Below are positions 12,881 to 21,195 of a stretch of 33,324 bases of DNA, in pieces. Source of the stretch: Thermaceae bacterium (GTDB taxonomy: Bacteria > Deinococcota > Deinococci > Deinococcales > Marinithermaceae); assembly GCA_026987375.1 (NCBI GenBank), contig JALSMT010000088.1:1-33324 (forward strand), written 5' to 3'. Position numbers and translations under genes: made by a program. How positions within the stretch are numbered: the stretch's first letter is position 1; each line of letters starts with the position of its first letter. Below the pieces are notes generated by a model that ran no database searches, was not told the DNA's origin, and saw nothing but the letters and a program-made list of their open reading frames with translations.

Positions 12881-15480
12881 CAAGACGAGGGAAGGTGACG
12901 GTCAATTAGGGTCACCAGGCGCGAGAGAACCGCCCTTTCAGCCAAGACCACGACCTGTCCTTGCTGGCGCGGGGCGATGAGGAGGGCGTGTTGCGGCAAA
13001 GAGATTACCGAGTCGCGGCAGGCGCCATAGCCTACTTCTTCCCCCAGGAAGGCGAGGTCTTCGGTGAGGGCCTGCAGCAGGGCGGGGTCGAACTCGCTTG
13101 CGGTTTCGCCCTCCTTGATGAGGCGGGCCCAAAGCACTCCTCTTATCCGTAGGGGCTCTAATATGTCGTTGCTGGCCGCAGCCTCTTCTGTGGAGGGTTC
13201 GTCTATGGCCTCGCGCCCAACGGCAGGATCTTGTTTTGCGGGAGACGCTGGGCTATCGAATACTCCCAGGAGATCGTCCAGATCGGCCCCCTGCAGTTGC
13301 GCGGCTACCTGCTTTGCCGCGGCGTGTTCTTCTTCTAGCTGAGAAATCAGCCTGTCGCCCTCGTTGAGGGCGCGTTCCACCTCTCGCAGCCCCTTGCTGC
13401 CGAGACGGTCGATGCGAGCAATCCCTTTCTCCAAAAAACCCATCAACGAACCGGCGCGATAAGCGGTCTCCCCCCCCACGGCTTTGGCTTTCTGATAACG
13501 CTCGTTGAGCGACTCGAAGCGGCTGCTGAGTTCCAGCCGCAAAGACTCACGTTGCTTCTGCAGTTCGCGCAGCTCCCGGCGCAAGGGTTCAAGGTCGGGC
13601 TGGCCGCTGGCGAGGTACGACCTGGCCTTGGAGATCTCGGCCAGTAACTTTTCGCCGCCCAGTCCCTCCAGCCTCTTAGCGGCCGCGGCGAGCTCCTGCA
13701 GTTGTTGCTCGAGGCGGGAGCGGCGCGCCGATATGGTAGCTTCTACTTTTTGCGTGAGTTCGGGCAGGTTGGGCAGCTGCCCTCGTTGAAACTCTTTAGA
13801 GGCGATTTCCAGCTCGGGGACGGTCAGCTGGTAGGGTTGGACGCGCTCTCGCAGGCGCTCGATCCCCTGAGCGATTAACTGACGCGCCTTGCCTTCCAAG
13901 GCGGCGACCTCTTCTTGCAACTGTTCGGGTGGCAGCTCGGCTAGCTGCAGCAGCAGCGAGTTGCGGGTGTCGGTTATTTCCGGCAATTCCGGCAAGGCTT
14001 CTAACTGGGCCGTTAGCTTGGCGCGCAGCGCTTTGGCGGCTTCGCCTTCACGCGCCACCAGGCTGAGCGCCTCGGGCAGCTCGGTCTTGAGCCTGCCCAG
14101 CAGCGCTTCGTCTATCTCGCCCGCCTCGACGCCGGATTCGAGCAGCGCCAGCCTTTCTCTGAAGCCTTGCAACTCGGGCAACTCGCTACCCGCCAAAGAA
14201 TCGTGAGCGCTCTTGATGAGCGACTCGGCCTCGCCTTGGAGCCTGAGGCGGCGCTTTTCTTCTTCCCGATGTTCTTTGAGGGCCTCCTCGAGCGAGAGGA
14301 CCTGTTTTTCGGCCTCGCCAAGGTCTCCGGGGATTATCCCCATCTCCAAGCTTTCTTTTATCAACTCGAGTTGGCTGCGGGCCATACCGGTAGTGACGGC
14401 GCCGTCTCGTTCGACGCTGCGCAGGCGTTCGGATAGCCACTCGTAGCGCGCCCGCGCTTCGGCCAGAGCTTCCTTGACCGCCTCTTCCATGGCGGCTTGC
14501 AGCTCGTCCATCTTGCCGCCGGCCAGCTGGCCGGCGGCAAGGGCCGCCTCTATCTCACCAAGGAGCTTGGATACCGCTTCTGTCTCCAAGACCGCTGCAT
14601 ACTGGCTCTTGAGGCGCTCTAGGCGGCGTTGTTCTTCGGCTAAGTCTATTTCGCGAATGCGGTCGGCTACTTCGGGCTCGAGGTTGTCGAAGTCGATCAG
14701 CAGCTCGAAGTCTCCATCCGCCGACTCATCCTGCGCCGCGGCTCCTTCGTCGACGAGGATCACGCCGCTGTCGTCTTCGGCGGTCGCTGGCTCGTCTTCG
14801 GGAACCAGGGTGGCGTTTTGTACTACCGATGACTCCACCAGCTTACGCAAATCAGCCGCAAGCTTCCGCGCCCTTTCCACTTCGGCTGTAGCCAGGGTCT
14901 CGGACGCCTGAGCCTCTTTGATCTGCTTGAGCAGCGAGGCGAGGCGGCGCAGCTTGGGGCCGCCTATACTCTTTACCCGTTGCAGGGCCTCTTCCAGGTC
15001 GGAGATGTCCCGCGCCTGTCGGAGGAGCTCGTTTTGCAGTTTTTCGTCCAGCAGATCTATCTGCTCGCTCGCCTTGCGCAGCAGGTCATCCGCCGGCTGC
15101 CCCTCTTCTTTGCTGGCGGCGATGAGGGCGGCCAGGCTGCGCAGACGCTGTACCTCCGGCCACTCAAAGTAGAGGCTGAAACGGGATATGGCCTTTTGTA
15201 AACGCGCTTCAGGATCGTTTCCGGGCGAGTCGATTGCGGGCGCGGCCTCGCCATCCTGCAGCGACGCCAGTGTGTCTTCTACTATTTTTCTGGCCGCCGG
15301 AGCGCTCATGCTGCGCTGCAACTCCAGGTAGACGAAGCGTTTCAGCAGGCTGGCCAGCGCCTTGCCTTCCAGGTTGTCGGGTTGCAGCCGCAACCTCGTC
15401 AGACCCTCCTGTAAGACAGCGTCGGTCCTGTCGCCCAGGTGGGGCTTTAGCGCGCGTTGTAACTGCTTCAGCGTTGGCAC
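12880..15480 (-). CDS. Large coiled-coil repeat protein with C-terminal Roadblock/LC7-like domain
   Basis: An 866-residue acidic cytosolic protein with no signal peptide. Residues 1-80 are a helical N-terminal domain; about 100-750 are long amphipathic helices rich in Leu, Glu, Ala and Arg. These contain a loosely repeated unit of roughly 70-100 residues with short helix breaks such as ELPELQGFRERL, QLPNLPELTQKV and QPDLEPLRRELR. Residues 774-866 fit a Roadblock/LC7 fold: LRIRGVLWARLIKEG, then a helix, then SVISLPQHALLIAP and VVVLAERAVLSRLVTLI. Roadblock domains bind small Ras-like GTPases and dimerise. GTG 15480 has GGAGGT 11 nt upstream, and the gene lies 18 nt after the membrane-protein gene. 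No named family is recognised; a scaffold or polarity role is inferred. Confidence 0.7.
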   Translation of the reverse strand: MPTLKQLQRALKPHLGDRTDAVLQEGLTRLRLQPDNLEGKALASLLKRFVYLELQRSMSAPAARKIVEDTLASLQDGEAAPAIDSPGNDPEARLQKAISRFSLYFEWPEVQRLRSLAALIAASKEEGQPADDLLRKASEQIDLLDEKLQNELLRQARDISDLEEALQRVKSIGGPKLRRLASLLKQIKEAQASETLATAEVERARKLAADLRKLVESSVVQNATLVPEDEPATAEDDSGVILVDEGAAAQDESADGDFELLIDFDNLEPEVADRIREIDLAEEQRRLERLKSQYAAVLETEAVSKLLGEIEAALAAGQLAGGKMDELQAAMEEAVKEALAEARARYEWLSERLRSVERDGAVTTGMARSQLELIKESLEMGIIPGDLGEAEKQVLSLEEALKEHREEEKRRLRLQGEAESLIKSAHDSLAGSELPELQGFRERLALLESGVEAGEIDEALLGRLKTELPEALSLVAREGEAAKALRAKLTAQLEALPELPEITDTRNSLLLQLAELPPEQLQEEVAALEGKARQLIAQGIERLRERVQPYQLTVPELEIASKEFQRGQLPNLPELTQKVEATISARRSRLEQQLQELAAAAKRLEGLGGEKLLAEISKARSYLASGQPDLEPLRRELRELQKQRESLRLELSSRFESLNERYQKAKAVGGETAYRAGSLMGFLEKGIARIDRLGSKGLREVERALNEGDRLISQLEEEHAAAKQVAAQLQGADLDDLLGVFDSPASPAKQDPAVGREAIDEPSTEEAAASNDILEPLRIRGVLWARLIKEGETASEFDPALLQALTEDLAFLGEEVGYGACRDSVISLPQHALLIAPRQQGQVVVLAERAVLSRLVTLIDRHLPSS

Positions 15481-15498
15481 GACGTCAGGCTACCTCCG

Positions 15499-17331
15499 TT
15501 AGAACTCCTCATCCCATTCCACTATGGTTTCGCTCGTCAGGGTTGGGCTTTTCTCAGAGGTGGTATTGGAATCGCTTTGCACGGTGGTTTGCTGCCTCCT
15601 CTTGTCTTGAATGAGGCCGAACTGTATGGCGATGCCGCGTAAACCCCAGGTTGCGAAGACGATTACCAGGAAGAGCAGTATCGCCCAAACAGTTTGCGCC
15701 AGGACGTTCTGTTCGATAGACGCAAAGCTGAGTTTGTGCAAAATGGGGACGCCGCCGTAGGTAGCTAGGAGGTCGCCGAAATAGCCGATACCCTCGAAGA
15801 CGGCGGGGAGAAGCAAGAACAGGAAAGCCAGCCCCAAGAGACGCCAGTAGACGTTGCGCCCGCCGAACGTCAGCCAGACCAAGTAGAGCGGGAAGAGCGC
15901 CAGGATGGCCATCAGGATGAAGAATACCGCTCTGGGCAGACCCACGAATAACTTGGTAATCGCCAGGCCTACCGAGAAGGGCTTTTGCAGAACGAAGGTC
16001 TTTCCCAAGACCGTAGCGTCAACGGACTCGAGCAAGTCTATCAACACGTTTATATCGGTGGTCCGCAGGCCGACGGCGTTCATCAGACTATCAAAAAGTC
16101 CGATGACCTCCTTATCCAACTTGGGCTTGACCGCCCGTACCAGCGGGCTAATCTCGTAAAGGTAACGACTACGGGCGTATTCCAACCTCTTGTAAGCAAT
16201 GTCGGTATTGCCCGAGGCCACGTAGGGGATTGCGCTGCCCACCGTGCCTTCGGTCATCAGCAGGCTGTTGCGCCAGTCGGTGTAGCTGTAAATTCCCGAC
16301 TGCGCCAAAAGGGTCGCCGCTTTTTGTGCCTTCTTTTTGTCTGGCACTAGAAACTCTACGTCTTGCAGAAGCTGTTCCTTGGGTGAAACTAGAGGCGCCG
16401 CCACCACCGGTTTGCTCGCGGCGGCCGGTGCGGCCTTGGCGGCCGCAGCCGCTTTGGGAGTTGCGGCCGCTTTGGGAGCTGTGGCCGGAGCGGCGATGGA
16501 GGCCGCCGGTTTGGGCTTGGACGTCTGGGCCGCGCCGCCAGGGGCGGACGGCTTGGCGGCAGCCGGCGTAGCCGGTTCGACCGATCCTGCCTGAGCGCCG
16601 GCGGCCTTGAAGAAGTCGCGCGAAGCAGCTATGAGCTGGTCAATTTTGCTATTGTAGGAGGCTAGATCGTTGGACTGCAGGTCGGCCAGGGCGCCGACGA
16701 ATTCCTTGGCGAGGGAACCTTTCAGCCTAGGCGAGTCCTGCACCACCAGGTAAAGGCCGTAGGCCTTGGCCGTTAGAGCGAATTTCGACGCCCTGTTTTT
16801 TCGCTGTTTCGCCAGCGCCAACGTTTTTGCTATCGCGCCGGCGTAGGCGCGCTCAAATAGCGTCCGTAAGGATTTGATATCGCCCGCTTGGATTAGCGGA
16901 ACAGCCTTGTTCTTGAGGTCGGGAGTGCGCGCGGTTATTTTGACGAGGCGGTCCAGTAAAGCCAGAGACTGCTTGGGGTCTCCCTTGTATGCGGCTTGGA
17001 ACATCGCCTCGTAGAGCATCTTGCCCAGCGAGCCGCGGACTACCCAAAGCTGGCTTTCCAGGTCAGCCTTGCTCTTGCGAGAGATGGCTACACGGGCATT
17101 CTTGAGCGACTGCACCACACCATCGCTCAACGCCTCGGGGACGTTCTCGGCGTCCTTGCGGAAGATGTTCAGGGCGTCGTCTACCGCCTGTAAGCTGGCG
17201 GCCTGGTCTTTTTCGAATTCGGCGCTGGCCATTTCCAGTTTTGGAGACAGCCGGTCGTAAAGCTGGGTTAATGGAGCCGCCCATGCAACGGCGAAAAACA
17301 GCGCCAGAACTATCCAACGGGTGTGGTTCAT
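15499..17331 (-). CDS. Membrane protein: signal peptide, helical extracytoplasmic domain, Ala/Pro/Lys linker, three C-terminal helices
   Basis: A 610-residue protein not matched to a known family. A signal peptide (6-19, ending AWAAP) leads into an all-helical domain (about 20-250). A low-complexity Ala/Pro/Lys linker (250-315), built from units such as APKAAATPKAAAAA, precedes a second helical domain (about 318-450). Membrane helices follow at about 465-488, 496-514 and 543-563, with a Ser/Thr-rich, acidic tail ending IVEWDEEF. With the signal peptide cleaved, the tail should be cytoplasmic and could dock the flanking Roadblock proteins. The ATG overlaps the previous stop (ATGA) and has AAAGGAGGT upstream, indicating high expression. 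Confidence 0.75.
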   Translation of the reverse strand: MNHTRWIVLALFFAVAWAAPLTQLYDRLSPKLEMASAEFEKDQAASLQAVDDALNIFRKDAENVPEALSDGVVQSLKNARVAISRKSKADLESQLWVVRGSLGKMLYEAMFQAAYKGDPKQSLALLDRLVKITARTPDLKNKAVPLIQAGDIKSLRTLFERAYAGAIAKTLALAKQRKNRASKFALTAKAYGLYLVVQDSPRLKGSLAKEFVGALADLQSNDLASYNSKIDQLIAASRDFFKAAGAQAGSVEPATPAAAKPSAPGGAAQTSKPKPAASIAAPATAPKAAATPKAAAAAKAAPAAASKPVVAAPLVSPKEQLLQDVEFLVPDKKKAQKAATLLAQSGIYSYTDWRNSLLMTEGTVGSAIPYVASGNTDIAYKRLEYARSRYLYEISPLVRAVKPKLDKEVIGLFDSLMNAVGLRTTDINVLIDLLESVDATVLGKTFVLQKPFSVGLAITKLFVGLPRAVFFILMAILALFPLYLVWLTFGGRNVYWRLLGLAFLFLLLPAVFEGIGYFGDLLATYGGVPILHKLSFASIEQNVLAQTVWAILLFLVIVFATWGLRGIAIQFGLIQDKRRQQTTVQSDSNTTSEKSPTLTSETIVEWDEEF

Positions 17332-17981
17332 ACTTGACCTCCTTTGGCCTCAAAGCTATTCAATACGTGCAAGAGCCTGCCCAGGTTGGCTCCTCGTTTG
17401 GTGACGATCGCCACCAGAGCAGACCCAAAGGGGCGGATGAGTACCTGCCCCTCCTGGAAGACGCTATAGAATATTTTATACGATTTTCCTTTTCTTAGCA
17501 GGTTGTCTACCACAGCCAGTATAGGCGCCAGCTCCTCCGCCCCCGGCAGGCGCGCCTCGCTAAAGCCGTCGCCGCGCAGCAAGACGCCGCTCACCCCGTC
17601 TTCCCGCGCCAGGTCTCGGGCCAGCTGCTCCCGTGCGCGCTCGTCTTGCAGGTCTACCTGCCAGTGCGGCATCTCGATGGTCTTGACGGCCTCGCCGCGG
17701 CCTGTTTTTTCTGGCCCCTGCGGCGTGCCTTTCTGTTCTGAGGCGCTGCTTTCCAGGTTCTGCAAAAGAGAGAGAAACTTCTTGGAGGGTGTGCGAACCG
17801 GCAAAATCTTGCGTAGCTCCTCTAAAAGCGGCCCGCTGACGAATGCGGCCCAGTCGCGCGGGCTCATGGCGCCGGGGTGTTTATCGGTTCGTCTTAGCGC
17901 CCTGTTTAACAAGTTTTGCGCCGCTGCCGGCGAGATGTACTCGGAGAGAGCCTCGATTATGAGGCGTTCAACTTGCGGCAT
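17328..17981 (-). CDS. Roadblock/LC7 domain protein
   Basis: A 217-residue protein. Residues 1-76 form a helical N-terminal domain, residues 77-105 a Gln/Gly/Lys-rich linker, and residues 118-208 a Roadblock/LC7 fold: LAREDGVSGVLLRGDGF, EELAPILAVVDNLL, FQEGQVLIRPFGSALVAIVT, and the closing GANLGRLLHVLN. In MglB and related proteins this domain binds a Ras-like GTPase or dimerises with another Roadblock domain; here the partner may be the 866-residue protein two genes downstream. No mglA-like GTPase gene is in the window. The ATG has GGGAGG upstream and a TATAAT promoter box. It is first in the operon. Confidence 0.75.
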   Translation of the reverse strand: MPQVERLIIEALSEYISPAAAQNLLNRALRRTDKHPGAMSPRDWAAFVSGPLLEELRKILPVRTPSKKFLSLLQNLESSASEQKGTPQGPEKTGRGEAVKTIEMPHWQVDLQDERAREQLARDLAREDGVSGVLLRGDGFSEARLPGAEELAPILAVVDNLLRKGKSYKIFYSVFQEGQVLIRPFGSALVAIVTKRGANLGRLLHVLNSFEAKGGQV

Positions 17982-18000
17982 ACGCCTCCCTTACCCAAGC

Positions 18001-18006
18001 ATTATA
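18001..18006 (-). promoter_or_regulatory. -10 box (TATAAT) of Roadblock operon
   Basis: A perfect TATAAT on the minus strand, 19 nt before the ATG at 17981, in the 48-nt gap after moaDE. The -35 position holds only weak matches. It shows that the Roadblock operon has its own promoter. Confidence 0.55.
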
Positions 18007-18029
18007 GAGGAAAACAATCGCGAGCGACG

Positions 18030-18713
18030 TTATAGTTCGTACTCCTCTGCAACTGCTCCTTCGACCCATACCTCACCGCTTTCCAGAAACTCTTTTTTCC
18101 AGACGGGGAGAGTCTTCTTTATCATTTCCAACGCCTGCCTGGCCGCGTCGAAGGCTTCGGGGCGGTGCGCAGCGGAGACGACTATCAGCAGCGAGGCTTC
18201 GGCGGGGTGAACGCGCCCCAGGCGGTGGATGATGGCTATTCGCCCCAGCGGCCGCTCGCGGCGCAGCTTTTCTTCGATGGCGGCGAGCGATTTTTGCGCC
18301 ATGCTGCCGTAGGCTTCATACTCCAAAAAGCGCACCCGTTGCTCTTTATTAGGACTGCGGGTAGTGCCCAAAAAGCTGACCACCGCGCCGTAGGCGGGAG
18401 CTACGGCCCAGCCTATCAGGTCCGACAATCGTGGTTCCAGGGCCTCCGTAGTCAGCTCTAGCAGCGAGTCCGCCTCGCCGCCGGAGACCGGCGGCAAGAA
18501 GGCTAGCTCGTCGCCGTCCTTCAGCTGAGCGTCGGCGTGCGCCAGTTTTTCGTTAATAGCCGCCATGCCGCCCGAAAGGTTTAGCCGCGGATTGTTCTTC
18601 TCCAGCGCCTCCTTGGCGGTGGCCACCGTGGCCCCTGCGGCCAAGTCCAGAGTCAGCTGTGACTGACCGACGATCTCACGATATTGCGCAAAAAGCATGA
18701 CTTTAATTCGCAC
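18030..18713 (-). CDS. MoaD-MoaE fusion, molybdopterin synthase
   Basis: A 227-residue single-chain molybdopterin synthase. Residues 1-79 are the ubiquitin-like sulfur carrier MoaD, ending FLPPVSGG with Gly78-Gly79. Residues 82-227 are MoaE, with the catalytic-lysine region MIKKTLPVWKKE and the conserved HRLGRVHPAEASLLI and AAHRPEAF segments. The enzyme adds two sulfurs to cyclic pyranopterin monophosphate. MoaD must have a free C-terminal glycine to be thiocarboxylated, so the Gly79-Glu80 bond probably has to be cut, as reported for mycobacterial MoaX. The GTG start overlaps hrcA by 11 nt and has GGAAGGAG upstream. Other moa genes are outside the window. Confidence 0.9.
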   Translation of the reverse strand: MRIKVMLFAQYREIVGQSQLTLDLAAGATVATAKEALEKNNPRLNLSGGMAAINEKLAHADAQLKDGDELAFLPPVSGGEADSLLELTTEALEPRLSDLIGWAVAPAYGAVVSFLGTTRSPNKEQRVRFLEYEAYGSMAQKSLAAIEEKLRRERPLGRIAIIHRLGRVHPAEASLLIVVSAAHRPEAFDAARQALEMIKKTLPVWKKEFLESGEVWVEGAVAEEYEL

Positions 18714-19638
18714 TGGGAGACTCTCCTTCCAAAGCGCGGCTCAGGCTGTGCGCCACCGCCAGGGCGCGCCGGTAGCGCATGCGCAAAGGGCCGATTAGCG
18801 CCAGCTCGCCGCTGCGCCCGGTGTGCCTGAAACCGGCTTGCACCAGGCTGATGCCTTCTATTTCGCCCACCAAAACGTCGAGCCCGCCGGCGGGAACGAC
18901 GCCCTGACGGGGGGGAACCTCTAGCGCAGCCAGAGTGCGCCTAACGAACTCGGGGTCGCGCGCCTCCGGCTCGCCGAGCATCACCCCAAGGCCCTCAACG
19001 TAGCTCTCGCCCCGCGGAGCGCTGAACGCCTGTGTCAAAAGCCGCGCCAGCCGCGCCAGCCGCGGACTGGGAGCCGCCCTTTCCGCCAGCTGTGAGAGAG
19101 GGTAGGGACCTTGCAGCCAGTGTTCCGCTTGCTCTAAAAATCCTTCTTCGAGGCTGGTCTCCACCTCGATTATTCCCTCCAACAGCCTGCCCCCTTGCAG
19201 CACCGCCACCGCTAGCACTCTGCCTTCCCCCAGGTCTGAGAGGTGCACCTCGAGGACGCTGGGGTGAGGATTGCTGACCAGGCGCAGGACCGCAGGATAG
19301 CCGGAGAGTCGCGCCGCCATCTGAGCTGTTAGCTGGGGCCAGTTGACCCCGGCGTGGGCAATTACCCTGCCTAGACGCTTGAGGGTTTCGTTTGCCAGGG
19401 GTTGGGGAGGGAGCTGAGCCAGGGCGTAGCGGCGAAAACCGCGACGCGTAGGGACGCGGCCGGCGGAGGCGTGTGGTTTTTCTATGTAGCCTTCCGCTTC
19501 CAGGTCGGCCAGGTCGTAGCGAACCGTCGCGGGGCTAACGCTCAACCTTCCCGCCAGCTTGCTCGAGGGTACGGGCTTGCCGGTTTCAATGTAGCTTTGC
19601 GTCAGTAGTAACAGCAAGCGCTGCTGCCTCTCGGTCAC
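18703..19638 (-). CDS. hrcA: Heat-inducible transcriptional repressor HrcA
   Basis: A 311-residue protein, slightly shorter than the usual 330-350. The winged-helix N-terminus is typical: SYIETGKPVPSSKLAGRLSVSPATVRYDLADLE in the first 50 residues, then HASAGRVPTRRGFRRY. The C-terminal signature appears as SGELALIGPLRMRYRRALAVAHSLSRAL. HrcA represses chaperone genes at CIRCE operators (TTAGCACTC-N9-GAGTGCTAA); no such operator was seen in this window, so its targets lie elsewhere. It is not beside grpE/dnaK but between a COG2865-type gene and moaDE. GTG 19638 has no SD; TAAAAT lies exactly 6 nt upstream. Confidence 0.92.
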   Translation of the reverse strand: MTERQQRLLLLLTQSYIETGKPVPSSKLAGRLSVSPATVRYDLADLEAEGYIEKPHASAGRVPTRRGFRRYALAQLPPQPLANETLKRLGRVIAHAGVNWPQLTAQMAARLSGYPAVLRLVSNPHPSVLEVHLSDLGEGRVLAVAVLQGGRLLEGIIEVETSLEEGFLEQAEHWLQGPYPLSQLAERAAPSPRLARLARLLTQAFSAPRGESYVEGLGVMLGEPEARDPEFVRRTLAALEVPPRQGVVPAGGLDVLVGEIEGISLVQAGFRHTGRSGELALIGPLRMRYRRALAVAHSLSRALEGESPSAN

Positions 19639-19644
19639 GTTTAC

Positions 19645-19650
19645 ATTTTA
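19645..19650 (-). promoter_or_regulatory. -10 box (TAAAAT) for leaderless hrcA
   Basis: TAAAAT on the minus strand overlaps the TAA stop of the preceding gene and ends 6 nt before GTG 19638. It offers a separate promoter for hrcA-moaDE. Confidence 0.45.
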
Positions 19651-21027
19651 CTCGCCGCCGCCTTGGGCTAAGCGCCAGAGACGGCCGCGTCCGCGACCTT
19701 GGGGAAGCACCAAGCCCGCCTGCTGCATTTTCGCCAGTAGTTTACGGGTTGCGGGCAGGGGGAGCTGCAGGGCGCGGGCCAGATCGGAGGTCGCCTGGGC
19801 GGCGCGGCGCAGGGCGGCTAGGACTATCAGGTAATCCAGCGTGAAGGCTCCTTGTTCGTTTTGCGCTTGAGAAACCCAACGTACAAAATCGGCGTCGAAG
19901 CCGGGATTGTGCAGCAGCAGCGTGACCGCCGCCTGCCAGGAGCGGTACTCGGGCGGCTCTTTGCCATAGCGCAGCATCAGGCGGTACATTTTATCCACGC
20001 CCAGACCGGCGCGCTCGACGTAGCCGAGCTGGGCCAGCGCCCCCGCCAGTGCTGGATTACGCCTTTGCGGCGGATGGCGCAGGATGTTTTGCGGGGTCAT
20101 TCCCGGCGCCAGTCCGCCGGGGTTGGATATTTCCAGGCGATCGGGGTGGTGGTGTACCTGGATGGTGCTGGTCGAGGTCCAGTCGCGGTGGACGAAGGCG
20201 TTTAGCAGGGCCTCGCGGTAGACCTCCACGTCGAAGTCCCACACCTCTAGGCGAAAGAGGCCGACGTGCAGGGCTTGGAAGTTGTTGCGCGCCTGAATGA
20301 GCTCGTGCAGCCGCGCCAGCGCCGCGGGGATGGGCTTTACCATGTCCTCGCGGAATGAGTAGTCTACTTCGTCTTCTTCGTGGCGGTAGTAGGACACCTC
20401 GGCCTGTGGTAAAGAGCGCGCCAGCGCCGCGCTGCTGCCCGCCAACAAGAGGCCGCTGACCGTCGGCAGGGTTTCACCCTGAGACTCTTTCACCATTCCC
20501 AGGGCCTGCGCCATCTCCAGGTCGCTGGTTTCCGCCAGGGGGCTGCCGCGGCCGCGCAAGCGCTCGCGGATTGTTTGCATGGCCTGCGGGTCGAGGTCGC
20601 GCAGACTGGTTCCCGCCAAGACTTTGGCGCTGGGGTCGGCGCTCAGGATCTCCTGCGAGGCCGGTAGAGTGGTTAACTCACGCCCGTTCCAGTAAGGCGC
20701 CGCCCCCTGCCCCACGGCCACCACGAAGGGACTCTTGGGTACGTGCAGGGCCCATACCACACCCTCGCTGGCGTCTATCCGCTCTACGTGCACCAGCAGG
20801 TCGCCGCCGGATAGCTGATAGACGGCGTGCCCTAGCTGTAGAGGCTCGAGCCCCGAAGCGTCGGCCACCCGCCCATTGACCACCCCCAGCAAAATTACTC
20901 CGCCTCTGGCGTTGGCCAGCCCCGCGGCGTAGCGGGCCAGCTGCTGCGGTTGCACCCCTGGTCCCAGGAAGACGGTTTTTTCGTCCGGGCCCGCGAGCAG
21001 CGCGCGGTATAACTCGGTCTCGCTCAC
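19648..21027 (-). CDS. AlbA_2/Schlafen-type and GHKL-like C-terminal domain regulator (COG2865)
   Basis: A 459-residue protein of the COG2865 type, often annotated as RecG-related helicase although it has no helicase motifs. The N-terminal AlbA_2 (Schlafen-like) domain contains EKTVFLGPG, ARYAAGLANARGGVILLGV and VERID. The central ATPase-like domain has YREALLNAFVHRDW and LEISNPGGLAPG. The C-terminus holds a winged helix (TSDLARALQLPLPATRKLLAKM). It is probably a nucleic-acid-binding regulator. GTG 21027 is preferred, with TATGGT 6 nt upstream; a TTG at 21045 in the same frame overlaps that box. It precedes hrcA by 9 nt and is divergent from amtB. Confidence 0.8.
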   Translation of the reverse strand: MSETELYRALLAGPDEKTVFLGPGVQPQQLARYAAGLANARGGVILLGVVNGRVADASGLEPLQLGHAVYQLSGGDLLVHVERIDASEGVVWALHVPKSPFVVAVGQGAAPYWNGRELTTLPASQEILSADPSAKVLAGTSLRDLDPQAMQTIRERLRGRGSPLAETSDLEMAQALGMVKESQGETLPTVSGLLLAGSSAALARSLPQAEVSYYRHEEDEVDYSFREDMVKPIPAALARLHELIQARNNFQALHVGLFRLEVWDFDVEVYREALLNAFVHRDWTSTSTIQVHHHPDRLEISNPGGLAPGMTPQNILRHPPQRRNPALAGALAQLGYVERAGLGVDKMYRLMLRYGKEPPEYRSWQAAVTLLLHNPGFDADFVRWVSQAQNEQGAFTLDYLIVLAALRRAAQATSDLARALQLPLPATRKLLAKMQQAGLVLPQGRGRGRLWRLAQGGGE

Positions 21028-21033
21028 GGCAAT

Positions 21034-21039
21034 ACCATA
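21034..21039 (-). promoter_or_regulatory. -10 box (TATGGT) for leaderless COG2865 gene
   Basis: TATGGT on the minus strand ends 6 nt before GTG 21027; no SD is present. Confidence 0.4.
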
Positions 21040-21086
21040 CCTCAAGCTCGCGGCGGAGCGAAGTCGTGATTAAATGTGCTGAGTGT

Positions 21087-21195
21087 TGCAAATACGGATA
21101 ACAGAATGCAAACATTTACATCCGTATTAAGAAAGAAACCTCAGAAATATGCAAAATGAACACGAATATCTTGACAAATTGCAAGATTATGCATA
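21087..21195. promoter_or_regulatory. Phased TGCAAA repeats and 9-bp inverted repeat upstream of amtB
   Basis: TGCAAA occurs at 21087, 21107 and 21150, and near-matches TGCAAG at 21180 and TGCATA at 21190. The distances from the first copy (20, 63, 93, 103) are close to whole helical turns. AATACGGAT (21091-21099) and ATCCGTATT (21120-21128) form a perfect 9-bp inverted repeat with a 20-bp spacer. The AT-rich block differs sharply from the GC-rich surroundings and probably holds nitrogen-control sites. Confidence 0.5.

Noticed and set aside
21060-21130. Possible CIRCE operator near hrcA/amtB
   Set aside because: No TTAGCACTC-N9-GAGTGCTAA match; the nearest inverted repeat is AATACGGAT/ATCCGTATT, which is different.
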